Positions 17,041-26,277 are shown, numbered from the stretch's first letter. The stretch is 64,000 nt of DNA from Rhodococcus qingshengii (GCF_021025955.1 NZ_JAJNCL010000005.1:248001-312000), one strand, 5' to 3'. Numbers and translations are program-made. Notes: generated from the letters alone by a model not told the origin.

Positions 17041-18279
17041 ATGGACAGTCGGGATGCGTGGCAGCTGGATGGTGAGGATCTCAAGGGTGAGGTTCTGGAT
17101 CTGGTGCGTGTCCGGCATGAGTTGCAGTCGCGGATGGTGTTGTTGATCGTGGAGGTGTTTTCCCGGGAGGTTCTCGGTGGGAAGGGTTTTCGGGCGATTG
17201 CGCAGTGGTTGCATGGTTCGACGAATTTGGAGATCGGTGAGTGCAGCCTGTTGGTCGGGTTGGCGCGGTTGTTGATGCTCGAACCTGTTGTCGCGGATGC
17301 GTTTCATCGCGGTGATGTTGATGCGTTGAAGGCTCGTCAGGTGGCGTCGTTTTGTCAGCATCCGCCGAAGAACATGACGCCGGCGGATGTGGACAAGGCC
17401 CGCGGGATCTTGTTGGGGTTGGCGTCGAAGAACATCGCGGATTGTGATGCGGTGCGGGCGGCGATCCGCCGAATCGAGAAGCAGTACGGCACGCGTGAGG
17501 ACGGTGTTCCGGTCGGCGAGGATTCCGAACGTAACGAGTTTTACGCCTCGAAAGGCTTGTACGGGCGGGTGTCGGTGAAGGGTGATTTGGATGCGGTGAA
17601 CGGGGCGCGGTTGATCACGTTGTTGTCGAGTTTGTCGGCTCCGACGCCGGAGAAGGACGGCGTGAAGGACACGCGTACGCCTGCATTACGGCGTGCGGAC
17701 GGGTTTTGCGAACTGTTGCGCCGGTACGAGCGAGCGGGGTTGGGTCCGATCGAAGGCGGGGTGAAACCACATGTGACGGTGACAGCTTCGGCCAAGGACA
17801 TGACGGACCTTAAAGTTCTGAAAGACCTCCTGCCGTCCACTGAGGAACTCGGGTACGCGTGGACGGATTGGGTAGGTCCGATCAGCATCGACACTGCCCG
17901 GATGCTGGCCTGCGACTGCACCGTCACCCGGATCCTCCTGGACGAGAATGGTGTTCCGCTCGACTGCGGCAAGGAAGTAAGAACCGCGACGGTTCCGCAA
18001 AGGCGAGCGTTGACGGTGCGTGATGGTGGGTGCGCGTTTCCAGGGTGCGGGACACCATCAGGGTGGTGCGACGCCCACCATATTGTTCACTGGAGTGACG
18101 GCGGCCCAACGGATCTCGACAATCTGATCTTGTTGTGCGGTCATCATCATCGGACGCTGCACCACACCGAGTGGCGGGTGGAGATCGGCCCGGATCGGAA
18201 GTCGGTGTTCTATCCGCCGATGTCGATCGACCCGTATCAACAGCCGATCGGCGGGAACAGCCCACCCACAGCGGCGTGA
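17041..18279 (+). CDS. DUF222-HNH endonuclease (13E12-repeat family)
   Basis: A 412-residue protein. The DUF222 region covers about residues 20-300, and a C-terminal HNH nuclease carries zinc cysteines and catalytic residues: GGCAFPGCGTPSGWCDAHHI, then HWSDGGPTDLDNLILLCGHH. This repeated family is abundant in actinomycete genomes and is thought to be selfish or DNA-damage-linked. Codons such as TTG, GTT and CGG-poor runs give it a lower-GC look than the flanking genes, consistent with transfer. No ribosome site precedes the ATG, so it may be translated as a leaderless message from the LexA-boxed promoter. Confidence 0.9.
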   Translation: MDSRDAWQLDGEDLKGEVLDLVRVRHELQSRMVLLIVEVFSREVLGGKGFRAIAQWLHGSTNLEIGECSLLVGLARLLMLEPVVADAFHRGDVDALKARQVASFCQHPPKNMTPADVDKARGILLGLASKNIADCDAVRAAIRRIEKQYGTREDGVPVGEDSERNEFYASKGLYGRVSVKGDLDAVNGARLITLLSSLSAPTPEKDGVKDTRTPALRRADGFCELLRRYERAGLGPIEGGVKPHVTVTASAKDMTDLKVLKDLLPSTEELGYAWTDWVGPISIDTARMLACDCTVTRILLDENGVPLDCGKEVRTATVPQRRALTVRDGGCAFPGCGTPSGWCDAHHIVHWSDGGPTDLDNLILLCGHHHRTLHHTEWRVEIGPDRKSVFYPPMSIDPYQQPIGGNSPPTAA

Positions 18280-18302
18280 ACCGCGACAACTGAAGACGCG
18301 AG

Positions 18303-18331
18303 CACCGGGGCACAACCATGCCCCGGTGTTT
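18303..18331. terminator. hairpin between HNH gene and convergent EEP gene
   Basis: CACCGGGGCA (18303-18312) pairs perfectly with TGCCCCGGTG (18319-18328) around a 6-base loop, and TTT follows on the plus strand. It lies 24 bp after the HNH stop and 19 bp before the end of the convergent gene, so it probably terminates the HNH transcript. Confidence 0.65.
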
Positions 18332-18349
18332 GCTCAATCCAGTATTTAC

Positions 18350-19341
18350 TCAAGACAACGTGATGTCGGCGATCAGGCCGTGATGATCGGATCCCCTGAT
18401 CTCGATCCGTTCGAGGGACGTCGCCACAGCGCCTTTCGTGATGATGTGGTCGATACCGACCATCGCCGGATACGACTTGTCGGTCGGGTAGGTTGGGATC
18501 AGACCGGAACCCAATTGATCGGCGGCGCTGGTATATCCGTTTCTGAGGAGATTCCGAAACTGTTTGTTCGAGTAGGATGCATTGAAATCGCCGCTGACTA
18601 TCACATTGTCCATCCCGGCGGCTTCGTCCATGTAAGACCCAAGCCTTCGCTGCTCGCCCACACCGAAGCCGGTGAGATGTACGCCGGTGCCGGATGCACC
18701 GCGAGCAACGTGACTGGCTGCGCCAAACCGACATTGAGCTCTGCCGACAGTGTTTCGGGTGAGAATCCGTCGAGGCTACGTGGATTGGAAAGCGGAAAGC
18801 GACTGTAGATTCCGGCCCCGCCACCGCCGTCGGCGTAGGGGATCAGGAACTGGTGGCTCAGAACCTCTTCAAGCCCGGCGGCTTTGAGCGCGTCGGCTTC
18901 CTGGTACGTCAACTCCTGGACTGTCACCACGTCGACCTCTCGTTCGCGGACCATCGCCACAAGCGACTCCGGATCCGCTGCACCGATCATCAAGTTGGCC
19001 TGGATCATCCGAATCGATGGGCCGTTCGCAGACGTCGACTCCCCAGTTCCGCCGATGTACAGCGAGCCCACGGACCATCCGAACACTGCAAGTACGACAA
19101 GGGCTGCGGCGCACACGATCCACTGACGCCCGATACCCGAGACGACGGCACCGATCAGCGGAGCAATCATCAACAAGGGTGCCACTGACGCCAGAACGAT
19201 CACGATGTTGTGATCGACGTCCAACTGAGTTGCGATCAAGGCAACCACACCAGTCACGATTCCGGCAACGCCGACCACGGCCGCAAGGCGGCGAAGAACC
19301 AGTCGACGAGGGGGCACGGTATCGGGTTGCATGACGTCCAT
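18350..19341 (-). pseudogene. membrane endonuclease/exonuclease/phosphatase-family protein, frameshifted
   Basis: The ancestral protein has about four N-terminal membrane helices (to about residue 95, start ATG at 19341) and an extracytoplasmic EEP domain. Visible EEP motifs are IRMIQANLMIGAADPESL, VDVVTVQELTYQE and HPAPAYISPASVW. The frame is then lost near 18665-18680, and the C-terminal motifs appear in another frame: NVIVSGDFNASYSNKQFRNL, GIDHIITKG and GSDHHGLIADI. One base, or four, is missing: the site GCGAGCAGCGA looks like a GAGC tandem repeat that lost one copy. It may be a real pseudogene or an assembly error. The function would be phosphodiester or phospholipid cleavage. Confidence 0.8.
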
Positions 19342-19408
19342 GGAAGCAGAAGAGCGTCGTAGCTCAGGGAAACCGCAGGTGGAGTCGGTGCGCCCGATTG
19401 TTTGCGCC

Positions 19409-20830
19409 CTATTGTTGCGGATACGGCAAATGGCTGCTGCTGTTCTCACTGACGGAGATCGAGCGGCCGAGTTGGGGGAACGCGCGTTGAGAGCACGCCG
19501 GTCTGTCGCAGACCTTGCAACCAGCCCCGATCGGCACGATGGTCGCGGGGTCGTCCGTCTGGATTCCGTGTGAGTAGACCATGCGATCGGCGTAGCCGAT
19601 GTCGCAACCGAGCCCGACGGCGAAGTTCCGCTCCGGTGCGAGGTATCCGAGTCCGCCGCTGTGGGTAGTGCGCGCCACCCAGAGGTATGTCCGGCCGTCG
19701 GGCATCTTCGCAACCTGGGTGAGGATGCGTCCGGGGCTCGCGAAGGCCTCATGGATGACCCACAGCGGGCAACTGCCGCCAACTCGGGAGAAGTGAAAAG
19801 CGGTAGCAGACTGACGCTTCGAAATATTTCCGGCGCGATCGGTTCGGACGAAGAAGAAGGGAACGCCGCGCTGTCCGTGTCGCTGCAGGGTGGACAACCG
19901 GTGACAGACGGTTTCGAAGCCGACCTCGAATTTGAGGCTGAGCAGGTCGATGTCGTACCGCAGGGCCTCGGCGGATTCCAGGAATTGGGTGTACGGGAGT
20001 AGCAGTGCGCCGGCAAAGTAGTGCGCGAGTCCGATGCGCGCCAGTGCTGCGGACTCGGCGCTCAACGATTCATCCTCGGCGACAAGGGTATCGATCACGT
20101 CAGCCTGTGTGAAGAAGGCCAGCTGCATCGCGATCTGGAACGCGCGTTGTCCTGCAGACAGACGCCGCGCCAGGGTGAGGATCGACTTGTCCGGATCGTA
20201 GAAGCGCTTGGGGCCGAGCTTGTCTGGTTCGTCCGTGCGGATCGTCACGGTGACGCCATGCTGATCGCGAAGCAGTCGTGCCAGTTGCAGATCTACTGCG
20301 CCCACGGACAATCCGTTGTCCACGAACATCCGCTCAGCAGCGTCGTCGAGTACGGCGATGTGATTCTTTCGGTCGTAGAAGAAGTCCCGAACTTCCTCGT
20401 AGGGCATGGGCACGAGCGACACATCAGATGCTGTCTCGGCGGACAACTGCGTCGAGAACTGGTCCAACTGCTCTGTTGCGGCGTGAAGGCGGCGGTGCAA
20501 CATCACGAGGGTGCGTCCGACCGCCGGCATCCGTGCCACCAGTTCGTCCACCTCCGCCAGCGATACGTCCCCGGATTCCGAGGTTTCGGCCAGGGCGTGA
20601 TGAACGTCTGCAACCAGGCGTGCGTCGGAATCGGAGGCGAAGAATTGCACGTCGAGATCGAACTCGGCGTTGAGCTTGAGGAGGACGGGGACCGTCAGCG
20701 GTCGTTGATCGTTCTCGAGTTGATTGACATAACTGGGGGAGAGTTCGAGTGCCTTTGCCAGTGCGGACTGTGACAGGTTTCGTTCTTCTCGCAGTCGTCG
20801 CAGCCGCGCTCCCGCGTACATCTTCTTCAT
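19409..20830 (-). CDS. prpR: PrpR/RamB-type regulator of propionate metabolism
   Basis: A 473-residue regulator of the ScfR/RamB/PrpR group. The N-terminal XRE helix-turn-helix (residues 5-60) contains RLRRLREERNLSQSALAKAL and SPSYVNQLENDQRPL. A central metalloprotease-like domain (about 150-290) follows, and the C-terminal DUF2083 region has cysteines in IGAGCKVCDRPACSQRAFP. Mycobacterial PrpR activates prpDC in response to short-chain acyl-CoA and carries an iron-sulfur cluster, probably held by such cysteines. It is divergent from prpDBC across 167 bp, which strongly supports the assignment. The ATG three codons in (MYAGAR) is an alternative start. Confidence 0.9.
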   Translation of the reverse strand: MKKMYAGARLRRLREERNLSQSALAKALELSPSYVNQLENDQRPLTVPVLLKLNAEFDLDVQFFASDSDARLVADVHHALAETSESGDVSLAEVDELVARMPAVGRTLVMLHRRLHAATEQLDQFSTQLSAETASDVSLVPMPYEEVRDFFYDRKNHIAVLDDAAERMFVDNGLSVGAVDLQLARLLRDQHGVTVTIRTDEPDKLGPKRFYDPDKSILTLARRLSAGQRAFQIAMQLAFFTQADVIDTLVAEDESLSAESAALARIGLAHYFAGALLLPYTQFLESAEALRYDIDLLSLKFEVGFETVCHRLSTLQRHGQRGVPFFFVRTDRAGNISKRQSATAFHFSRVGGSCPLWVIHEAFASPGRILTQVAKMPDGRTYLWVARTTHSGGLGYLAPERNFAVGLGCDIGYADRMVYSHGIQTDDPATIVPIGAGCKVCDRPACSQRAFPQLGRSISVSENSSSHLPYPQQ

Positions 20831-20874
20831 CGAATCTCCTCGGTGCCGATCGCGTTCACCCTACCGAGAAGCTG

Positions 20875-20892
20875 TTCGCAACATTCGCAACA
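20875..20892. promoter_or_regulatory. tandem TTCGCAACA operator in the prpR-prpD gap
   Basis: The 9-mer TTCGCAACA occurs twice head to tail (20875-20883, 20884-20892). TTGCAGGA, TTGCTA and TTGCAC follow directly, so a TTGC/TCGC element recurs every 7 to 10 bases up to about 20910. RamB/PrpR proteins recognise TTTGC-type repeats, so this is the probable binding region controlling both the regulator and prpDBC. Confidence 0.55.
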
Positions 20893-20997
20893 TTGCAGGA
20901 TTGCTATTGCACAAATAGGCAATTGCGAGGGCCTATCCCGCGGTGAATGAGCTGCGTAGCGTGCAAATAGATACCGAAGCACGTGAGAAGAGGATCG

Positions 20998-22500
20998 ATG
21001 AAGACGCATCTCGTACGCACCCACCGCTCTGCCGAAGAGTTCCCCAAGGAAGACCACCTCGCGTGGAAGATCGCGGAAGTTGCGACGGATTCCGTCGACG
21101 TCACCGATGCCACGTCCGACATGATCGTCAACCGGATCATCGACAACGCGGCGGTTGCTGCCGCCTCCCTGGTGCGCCGCCCCGTGGTGAATGCGCGGGC
21201 GCAAGCACAGTCACATCCGTATACGCCAGGCTCCACCGTGTTCGGTATCCCCGGTACGTTCTCGCCTGAATGGGCCGCCTGGGCCAACGGCGTCGCGGTT
21301 CGTGAACTAGATTTCCACGACACGTTCCTCGCCGCCGAGTACTCGCACCCCGGTGACAACATCCCGCCGATCCTCGCCGTCGCTCAGCACACCGGCCGTG
21401 ACGGTAAAGACCTGATTCGCGGTCTGGCGACTGGCTACGAGATTCAGATCGACCTGGTTCGGGCTATCTGCCTGCACGAGCACAAGATCGACCACGTCGC
21501 ACACCTCGGCCCTTCAGCCGCCGCCGGTATCGGAACTTTGCTCGGTCTCGACACCGAGACGGTCTACCAGGCAATCGGCCAGGCGCTGCACCTCACGACG
21601 GCGACACGGCAGTCTCGCAAGGGCGAGATCTCCAGTTGGAAGGCATACGCGCCGGCGCTGGCCGGCAAGGTTGCCGTCGAGGCAGTCGACCGTGCGATGC
21701 GCGGTGAAGGTGCACCTTCACCGATCTGGGAAGGCGAAGACGGCGTCATCGCCTGGCTGCTAGGTGGTCCGGACAAGGAGTATCACGTTCCGCTTCCGGG
21801 TTCGGGTGAGGCGAAGCGCGCCATCCTCGACTCGTACACCAAGGAACACTCCGCGGAATACCAGAGCCAGGCGCCGATCGACCTAGCTCGCCGGATGCGG
21901 TCTCGTGTCGGCGATCTCGACCAGATCGCCTCGATCGTCTTGCACACCAGTCACCACACCCACGTCGTCATCGGCACCGGTTCCGGCGATCCGCAGAAGT
22001 TCGACCCCACCGCGTCACGCGAAACTCTCGATCACTCGGTGATGTACATCTTTGCCGTTGCGCTGCAGGACGGTACGTGGCACCACGAGCATTCCTACGC
22101 GCCCGAGCGTGCACAGCGCCCCGACACGATCGAGCTGTGGAACAAGATCTCCACGCGCGAAGATCCCGAATGGACACGCCGGTACCACTCGACGGATCCC
22201 GACGAGAAGGCTTTCGGTGCTCGCGCCGAGATCACATTGAAGAGCGGCGAGGTCATCGTCGACGAGCTTGCGGTGGCCGATGCGCACCCGCTCGGCGCAC
22301 GTCCGTTCGCTCGCGATCAGTACGTCGCGAAGTTCCGCACCCTCGCCGAGGGCGTCATCGAGCCGAGCGAACAGGATCGCTTCCTCGACGCGGCACAGCG
22401 CACCGCCGAATTGAAGGCAGGCGAACTCGATCAGCTGACCTTCACCGTTTCCGAAGACGTTCTCGCTCGGGCCCCCAAGGTCGCCAAGGGACTCTTCTGA
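20998..22500 (+). CDS. prpD: 2-methylcitrate dehydratase
   Basis: A 500-residue MmgE/PrpD-family enzyme that dehydrates 2-methylcitrate to cis-2-methylaconitate in propionyl-CoA disposal. Typical segments are [60 protein letters not shown] and [20 protein letters not shown]. Length is normal. The ATG at 20998 follows AAGAGG; a GTG 15 bases upstream is less likely. It is the first gene of prpDBC, with the stop overlapping prpB by one base (TGATG). Induction by propionate through the divergent PrpR is expected. Confidence 0.95.
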   Translation: MKTHLVRTHRSAEEFPKEDHLAWKIAEVATDSVDVTDATSDMIVNRIIDNAAVAAASLVRRPVVNARAQAQSHPYTPGSTVFGIPGTFSPEWAAWANGVAVRELDFHDTFLAAEYSHPGDNIPPILAVAQHTGRDGKDLIRGLATGYEIQIDLVRAICLHEHKIDHVAHLGPSAAAGIGTLLGLDTETVYQAIGQALHLTTATRQSRKGEISSWKAYAPALAGKVAVEAVDRAMRGEGAPSPIWEGEDGVIAWLLGGPDKEYHVPLPGSGEAKRAILDSYTKEHSAEYQSQAPIDLARRMRSRVGDLDQIASIVLHTSHHTHVVIGTGSGDPQKFDPTASRETLDHSVMYIFAVALQDGTWHHEHSYAPERAQRPDTIELWNKISTREDPEWTRRYHSTDPDEKAFGARAEITLKSGEVIVDELAVADAHPLGARPFARDQYVAKFRTLAEGVIEPSEQDRFLDAAQRTAELKAGELDQLTFTVSEDVLARAPKVAKGLF

Positions 22501-23417
22501 TGACGGGCCTCATTGCCGCATCGACGTCTGCAGCCGACAAGCGGATTGCCTTCCGGGCCGGGCTGACGTCCGGAAAGATTCAACGACTCCCCGGTGCGAT
22601 CAATCCGTTGACAGCCAAGCTCATTCAGGAAATCGGGTTCGAAGGTGTCTACGTTTCGGGTGGTGCGTATTCCGCCGGATTGGCGCTTCCCGACATCGGG
22701 CTGACCACGTTGACCGAGGTCGCCGCCCACAGCAAGCAGATCGCGCGGGTCACCGACCTCCCGACGCTGATCGATGCCGACACCGGTTTCGGTGAACCCA
22801 TGAGTGCTGCCCGCACGGTCACGATCTTCGAGGACGACGGTATAGCCGGTCTGCACCTCGAAGACCAGATCAACCCCAAGCGTTGTGGGCACCTCGACGG
22901 CAAAGCGATCGTGCCTACCGAAGACATGGTTCGCCGAGTTCGTGCTGCAGTCTCGGCACGTCGTGACCCGAACTTCGTCATCTGCGCGCGCACCGATGCT
23001 GCCGGAATCGACGGTATCGACGCAGCGATCGAGCGAGCAAAGGCCTACGCGGATGCCGGTGCCGATCTGATCTTCACCGAAGCTCTTGCCACCGAAGCAG
23101 ACTTCGAGAAGTTCCGCGCAGCAGTCGACACTCCGCTCCTCGCCAACATGACCGAGTTCGGGAAGTCGAATCTCATTTCGGCGAAGACGTTGGAAGAGAT
23201 CGGTTTCAACGCCGTCATCTACCCCGTGACCACTCTTCGGTTGGCGATGTTCGCTATCGAAAAGGGTCTGCGCGAGATTTTTGCGGAGGGTACGCAAGAA
23301 GGGTTGCTCGGTGAGATGCAGCACCGCAGCAGGTTGTACGAGATTCTCGAGTACGAGCGCTACAACGAATTCGACAGTGGCATTTTCAATTTCAGCTTGG
23401 AGGGGAGTAGGACATGA
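22500..23417 (+). CDS. prpB: 2-methylisocitrate lyase
   Basis: A 305-residue member of the isocitrate-lyase superfamily that cleaves 2-methylisocitrate into pyruvate and succinate. Key segments are LPGAINPLTAKLIQEIGFEG, YVSGGAYSAG, LPTLIDADTGFGEP with Mg-binding Asp, the catalytic LEDQINPKRCGHLDGK containing the KRCGH loop, and CARTDAAGIDGIDAAIERA. Start ATG at 22500 overlaps the prpD stop and the 3' end overlaps prpC by ATGA, so the three genes are translationally coupled. A longer open frame upstream is antisense noise within prpD. Confidence 0.96.
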   Translation: MTGLIAASTSAADKRIAFRAGLTSGKIQRLPGAINPLTAKLIQEIGFEGVYVSGGAYSAGLALPDIGLTTLTEVAAHSKQIARVTDLPTLIDADTGFGEPMSAARTVTIFEDDGIAGLHLEDQINPKRCGHLDGKAIVPTEDMVRRVRAAVSARRDPNFVICARTDAAGIDGIDAAIERAKAYADAGADLIFTEALATEADFEKFRAAVDTPLLANMTEFGKSNLISAKTLEEIGFNAVIYPVTTLRLAMFAIEKGLREIFAEGTQEGLLGEMQHRSRLYEILEYERYNEFDSGIFNFSLEGSRT

Positions 23418-24535
23418 CCGAACAGATTCCGACGATCTACAAGGGCTTGGCCGGGGTTGTCGTCGACACGACGGCTATCTCCAAGGTAGTGCCCGAGACG
23501 AATTCGTTGACGTATCGCGGTTACGCAGTGCAGGACCTTGCCGCGAACTGCAGCTTCGAAGAAGTTGCGCACCTGCTCTGGTACGGCGAACTGCCGACTC
23601 CCGAGCAGCTCGAATTACTCTGCCTGCGTGAGCGTGCGGCCCGTCGTGCCGATCGATCGCTGCTCTCGCTCCTGACCAAGATGCCGGACAACTGCCACCC
23701 CATGGATGTGGTCCGTACGGCGATCAGCTACCTCGGCGCTGAGGATCCGGCGGAGGACGACAACTCCGAGAAGGCCAATCTAGCCAAGGCACTGCGGATG
23801 ACGGCCGTGCTGCCGACCATCGTCGCAGCCGATTTCCGCCGCCGGCGTGGTCAGGATCCCATCGCGCCGCAGTCGGACCTGGGTTTCGCCGAAAACTTCT
23901 TGAACATGTGCTTCGGTGCTGTTCCGGAGCCGGCGATCGTGAAGGCCTTCGAGGTCTCGCTGATCCTGTATGCGGAGCACTCCTTCAACGCCTCGACGTT
24001 TGCCGCTCGTGTTGTGACGTCCACACTTTCGGACATATACAGCGCAGTGACGGCTGCGATCGGCACGCTCAAGGGCCCGCTGCACGGCGGCGCAAACGAA
24101 GCTGTCATGCACGACATGCTCGAGATCGACGACCCAGACCGCGCGGAAGCCTGGATGTCGGAGAAGTTGGCTGCCAAGGAGAAGGTCATGGGCTTCGGAC
24201 ACCGTGTCTACAAGAACGGTGATTCGCGTGTTCCGACCATGAAGCAGGCGCTCCTCGACGTGGCGGCAGCGACGGACGGCGAGAAGTGGGTGCAGATGTA
24301 CGAGGTCCTCGAGAAGACGATGGTCAGTGCAACCGGAATCAAGCCGAATCTCGATTTCCCTACGGGCCCTGCGTATTACCTGATGGGCTTCGATGTCGAA
24401 ATGTTCACGCCGATCTTCGTGATGAGCCGCATCACCGGGTGGACGGCGCACATCATCGAGCAGGGGCAGTCGAATGCGCTGATCCGGCCGCTGAGCCAGT
24501 ATTCGGGCGTACCGCAGCGCACCGTCGTGGCATGA
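23414..24535 (+). CDS. prpC: 2-methylcitrate synthase
   Basis: A 373-residue citrate-synthase-fold enzyme condensing propionyl-CoA with oxaloacetate; such enzymes also accept acetyl-CoA. The citrate synthase signature GPLHGGANEAVMHDMLEI holds the catalytic His, and GFGHRVYKNGDSR holds the second. A third segment is FPTGPAYYLMGFDVEMFTPI, with the catalytic Asp expected near it. The N-terminus LAGVVVDTTAISKVVPETNS with YRGYAVQDLA is typical of the short dimeric type. Overlap ATGA with prpB. It ends the 2-methylcitrate operon proper; a hydratase gene follows after 19 bp. Confidence 0.95.
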   Translation: MTEQIPTIYKGLAGVVVDTTAISKVVPETNSLTYRGYAVQDLAANCSFEEVAHLLWYGELPTPEQLELLCLRERAARRADRSLLSLLTKMPDNCHPMDVVRTAISYLGAEDPAEDDNSEKANLAKALRMTAVLPTIVAADFRRRRGQDPIAPQSDLGFAENFLNMCFGAVPEPAIVKAFEVSLILYAEHSFNASTFAARVVTSTLSDIYSAVTAAIGTLKGPLHGGANEAVMHDMLEIDDPDRAEAWMSEKLAAKEKVMGFGHRVYKNGDSRVPTMKQALLDVAAATDGEKWVQMYEVLEKTMVSATGIKPNLDFPTGPAYYLMGFDVEMFTPIFVMSRITGWTAHIIEQGQSNALIRPLSQYSGVPQRTVVA

Positions 24536-24554
24536 CACTTTTTGCTGTCGTGGC

Positions 24555-25346
24555 ATGAGTGTCATGACTGAAACGCACGAAGACATCTCGATCATCCGTC
24601 ATGGCGATACGCTTGACGTCGTGTTCAACCGGCCGGAAAAGCGCAACGCACTGACCCCGCAGATGTACGACGCTATTGCCGGAGCCTGCCGGTGCGCCGA
24701 TTCCGACCGCGAGATCCGGTTGCTTACCCTCCGCGGAGCTGGGGGAGAGGCGTTCTCGGCGGGCTCCGACATACGCCACTTTCAGACCTTTTCGAGTTTT
24801 CACGACGGGCTCGACTACGAAAGTCGGTTCGTCGGCGTGCTGATCGAACTCGAGAAAGTGCGGGTTCCCACTCTGGCGGTCATCGACGGTGTGTGCGCGG
24901 GAGCCGGGCTGTTGTTAGCGGCAGCGTGCGATGTGCGGATCGCGACGCACGGGTCCCGCTTCTGTCTCCCGATCGCGCGCACACTCGGAAACTCGTTGTC
25001 GGTCCATTCCGTGGCGTTGCTGGCGGACAGGATCGGCAGTTCGCGTCTGATGTCGTTGGTCGCTCGGGCGGGGGTCATGTCGAGCGACGAGGCTCTGCGG
25101 AACGGCTTCCTCAGCGACTGTGCAACAGAGACCGAGTTCGCGAGCCTGACTGCCCAGGTATCGCGGGAACTCCTTGCGGCTGCCCCGATGACCGTGTGGA
25201 CGATTCGAGAGTCCCTGCGCCGCATCAGGACCCGATCGATCACCGACAACAACGATCTGATGAGCATGATCTACAGCAGTGGCGACTTCAAAGCCGGTGT
25301 CGACGGTTTCCTTCGCGGCGAGCGACCGGTTTGGGCCGGCGTGTAG
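24555..25346 (+). CDS. enoyl-CoA hydratase/isomerase family protein
   Basis: A 263-residue crotonase-fold protein. The CoA-binding start is VVFNRPEKRNALTPQMYDAI. The first oxyanion-hole segment AFSAGSDIRHFQTF and the second VIDGVCAGAGLLLAAACDVR are present, but the usual pair of catalytic glutamates of true hydratases is not evident (around GNSLSVHSVALLADRIG the sequence is divergent). It may therefore be another crotonase reaction. It follows prpC by 19 bp on the same strand and may be cotranscribed, suggesting a link with short-chain acyl-CoA disposal. ATG 24555 or 24564. Confidence 0.8.
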   Translation: MSVMTETHEDISIIRHGDTLDVVFNRPEKRNALTPQMYDAIAGACRCADSDREIRLLTLRGAGGEAFSAGSDIRHFQTFSSFHDGLDYESRFVGVLIELEKVRVPTLAVIDGVCAGAGLLLAAACDVRIATHGSRFCLPIARTLGNSLSVHSVALLADRIGSSRLMSLVARAGVMSSDEALRNGFLSDCATETEFASLTAQVSRELLAAAPMTVWTIRESLRRIRTRSITDNNDLMSMIYSSGDFKAGVDGFLRGERPVWAGV

Positions 25347-25367
25347 CTCGGCTGTAGAACCAAAGGC

Positions 25368-25398
25368 TTGCGTTGGAGCGCGCTCTAACCCCTAGCGT
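25368..25398 (+). promoter_or_regulatory. MerR-type promoter: 19-bp spacer carrying an 18-bp dyad
   Basis: TTGCGT (25368-25373) and TAGCGT (25393-25398) fit -35 and -10 hexamers separated by 19 bp, longer than normal. The dyad GTTGGAGCG/CGCTCTAAC (25372-25389, 8 of 9 pairs) fills the spacer. This is the hallmark of promoters activated by MerR-family proteins, and a merR gene lies in the same transcription unit. Transcription would start next to the ATG at 25407, so the message may be leaderless. Confidence 0.65.
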
Positions 25399-25406
25399 TG
25401 CCGACC

Positions 25407-26267
25407 ATGACAACAAAAACCTGGATCATCACTGGAGTTTCTCAGGGTTTCGGCCGCGAGCTTGCAGTGTCCGCACTTCGAACCGGGGACGCGGTAGTCG
25501 CGGCAGTTCGTAGGCCCGAGTCCGTTGCAGATATCGCGTCGGAGCATCCGGATCGGTTCTTGGCGGTGACGTTCGACGTCCGCGACACCGCGGCGGCACC
25601 CAGCGTCGTCGAACATGCGCTCGAGCATTTCGGTCGTGTCGACGTGCTGGTCAACAATGCCGGTCGCGGGATGGTCGGCGCGGCGGAGATGGTGGACGAT
25701 TCGGCGTTGCGGGATCTCATGGAACTGCACCTGATCGGACCCGCCGCGTTGGTGCGCGCCGTCCTCCCTTCGATGCGAGCGCAAGGCAGTGGAACGATCG
25801 TGCAGATGAGCAGTCAAGGCGGCCGCATGTCGTTTCCCGGCGTGGGGGCGTATTCGGCGTCCAAATTCGCGCTTGAAGGCTGGTCGGAGGCCCTTGCCGG
25901 TGAGGTCGGGCAGTTCGGCATCCGGGTCATGATCGTCGAGCCCAGCCGATTCCGTACAGCATTCAACACACCTGGCGTTCTGAGCTTCGCCGAATCATCC
26001 TCGGACTACCGTGATTTGCTCGATCCTGTTCTGCGGGACATGGCGGCGGCAGACGGTGTTCAGGAGGGTGATCCGGAGAAGGCAGCAGAGATCATCACCT
26101 CGCTGGTGCACAGCGAGAATGTGCCACTTCGTCTGCCACTCGGAAAGGAAGCCGTGGAGCGGATATCCGCGTCGTATCGGAAGAATCTCGCCGAGGTATC
26201 CGTCTGGGCCGACTTGGCTCGCAGCGCCGATTTCGCGGATGCTGCCGGACCTGTCCGCCCGTTCTAG
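25407..26267 (+). CDS. short-chain dehydrogenase/reductase (classical type)
   Basis: A 286-residue NAD(P)-dependent oxidoreductase. It has a Rossmann cofactor motif TGVSQGFGRELA, NNAGRGMVG, the catalytic Ser in VQMSSQGGRMSF and the YxxxK motif in GAYSASKFALEGWSEALAGE. The C-terminal part carries the lid typical of ketoreductases acting on bulky substrates. No ribosome site precedes the ATG, in keeping with a leaderless message from the MerR-type promoter 9 bp upstream. The merR gene follows after 10 bp, so enzyme and regulator form a two-gene autoregulated module. Substrate unknown. Confidence 0.9.
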   Translation: MTTKTWIITGVSQGFGRELAVSALRTGDAVVAAVRRPESVADIASEHPDRFLAVTFDVRDTAAAPSVVEHALEHFGRVDVLVNNAGRGMVGAAEMVDDSALRDLMELHLIGPAALVRAVLPSMRAQGSGTIVQMSSQGGRMSFPGVGAYSASKFALEGWSEALAGEVGQFGIRVMIVEPSRFRTAFNTPGVLSFAESSSDYRDLLDPVLRDMAAADGVQEGDPEKAAEIITSLVHSENVPLRLPLGKEAVERISASYRKNLAEVSVWADLARSADFADAAGPVRPF

Positions 26268-26277
26268 GCTGGGAGTC

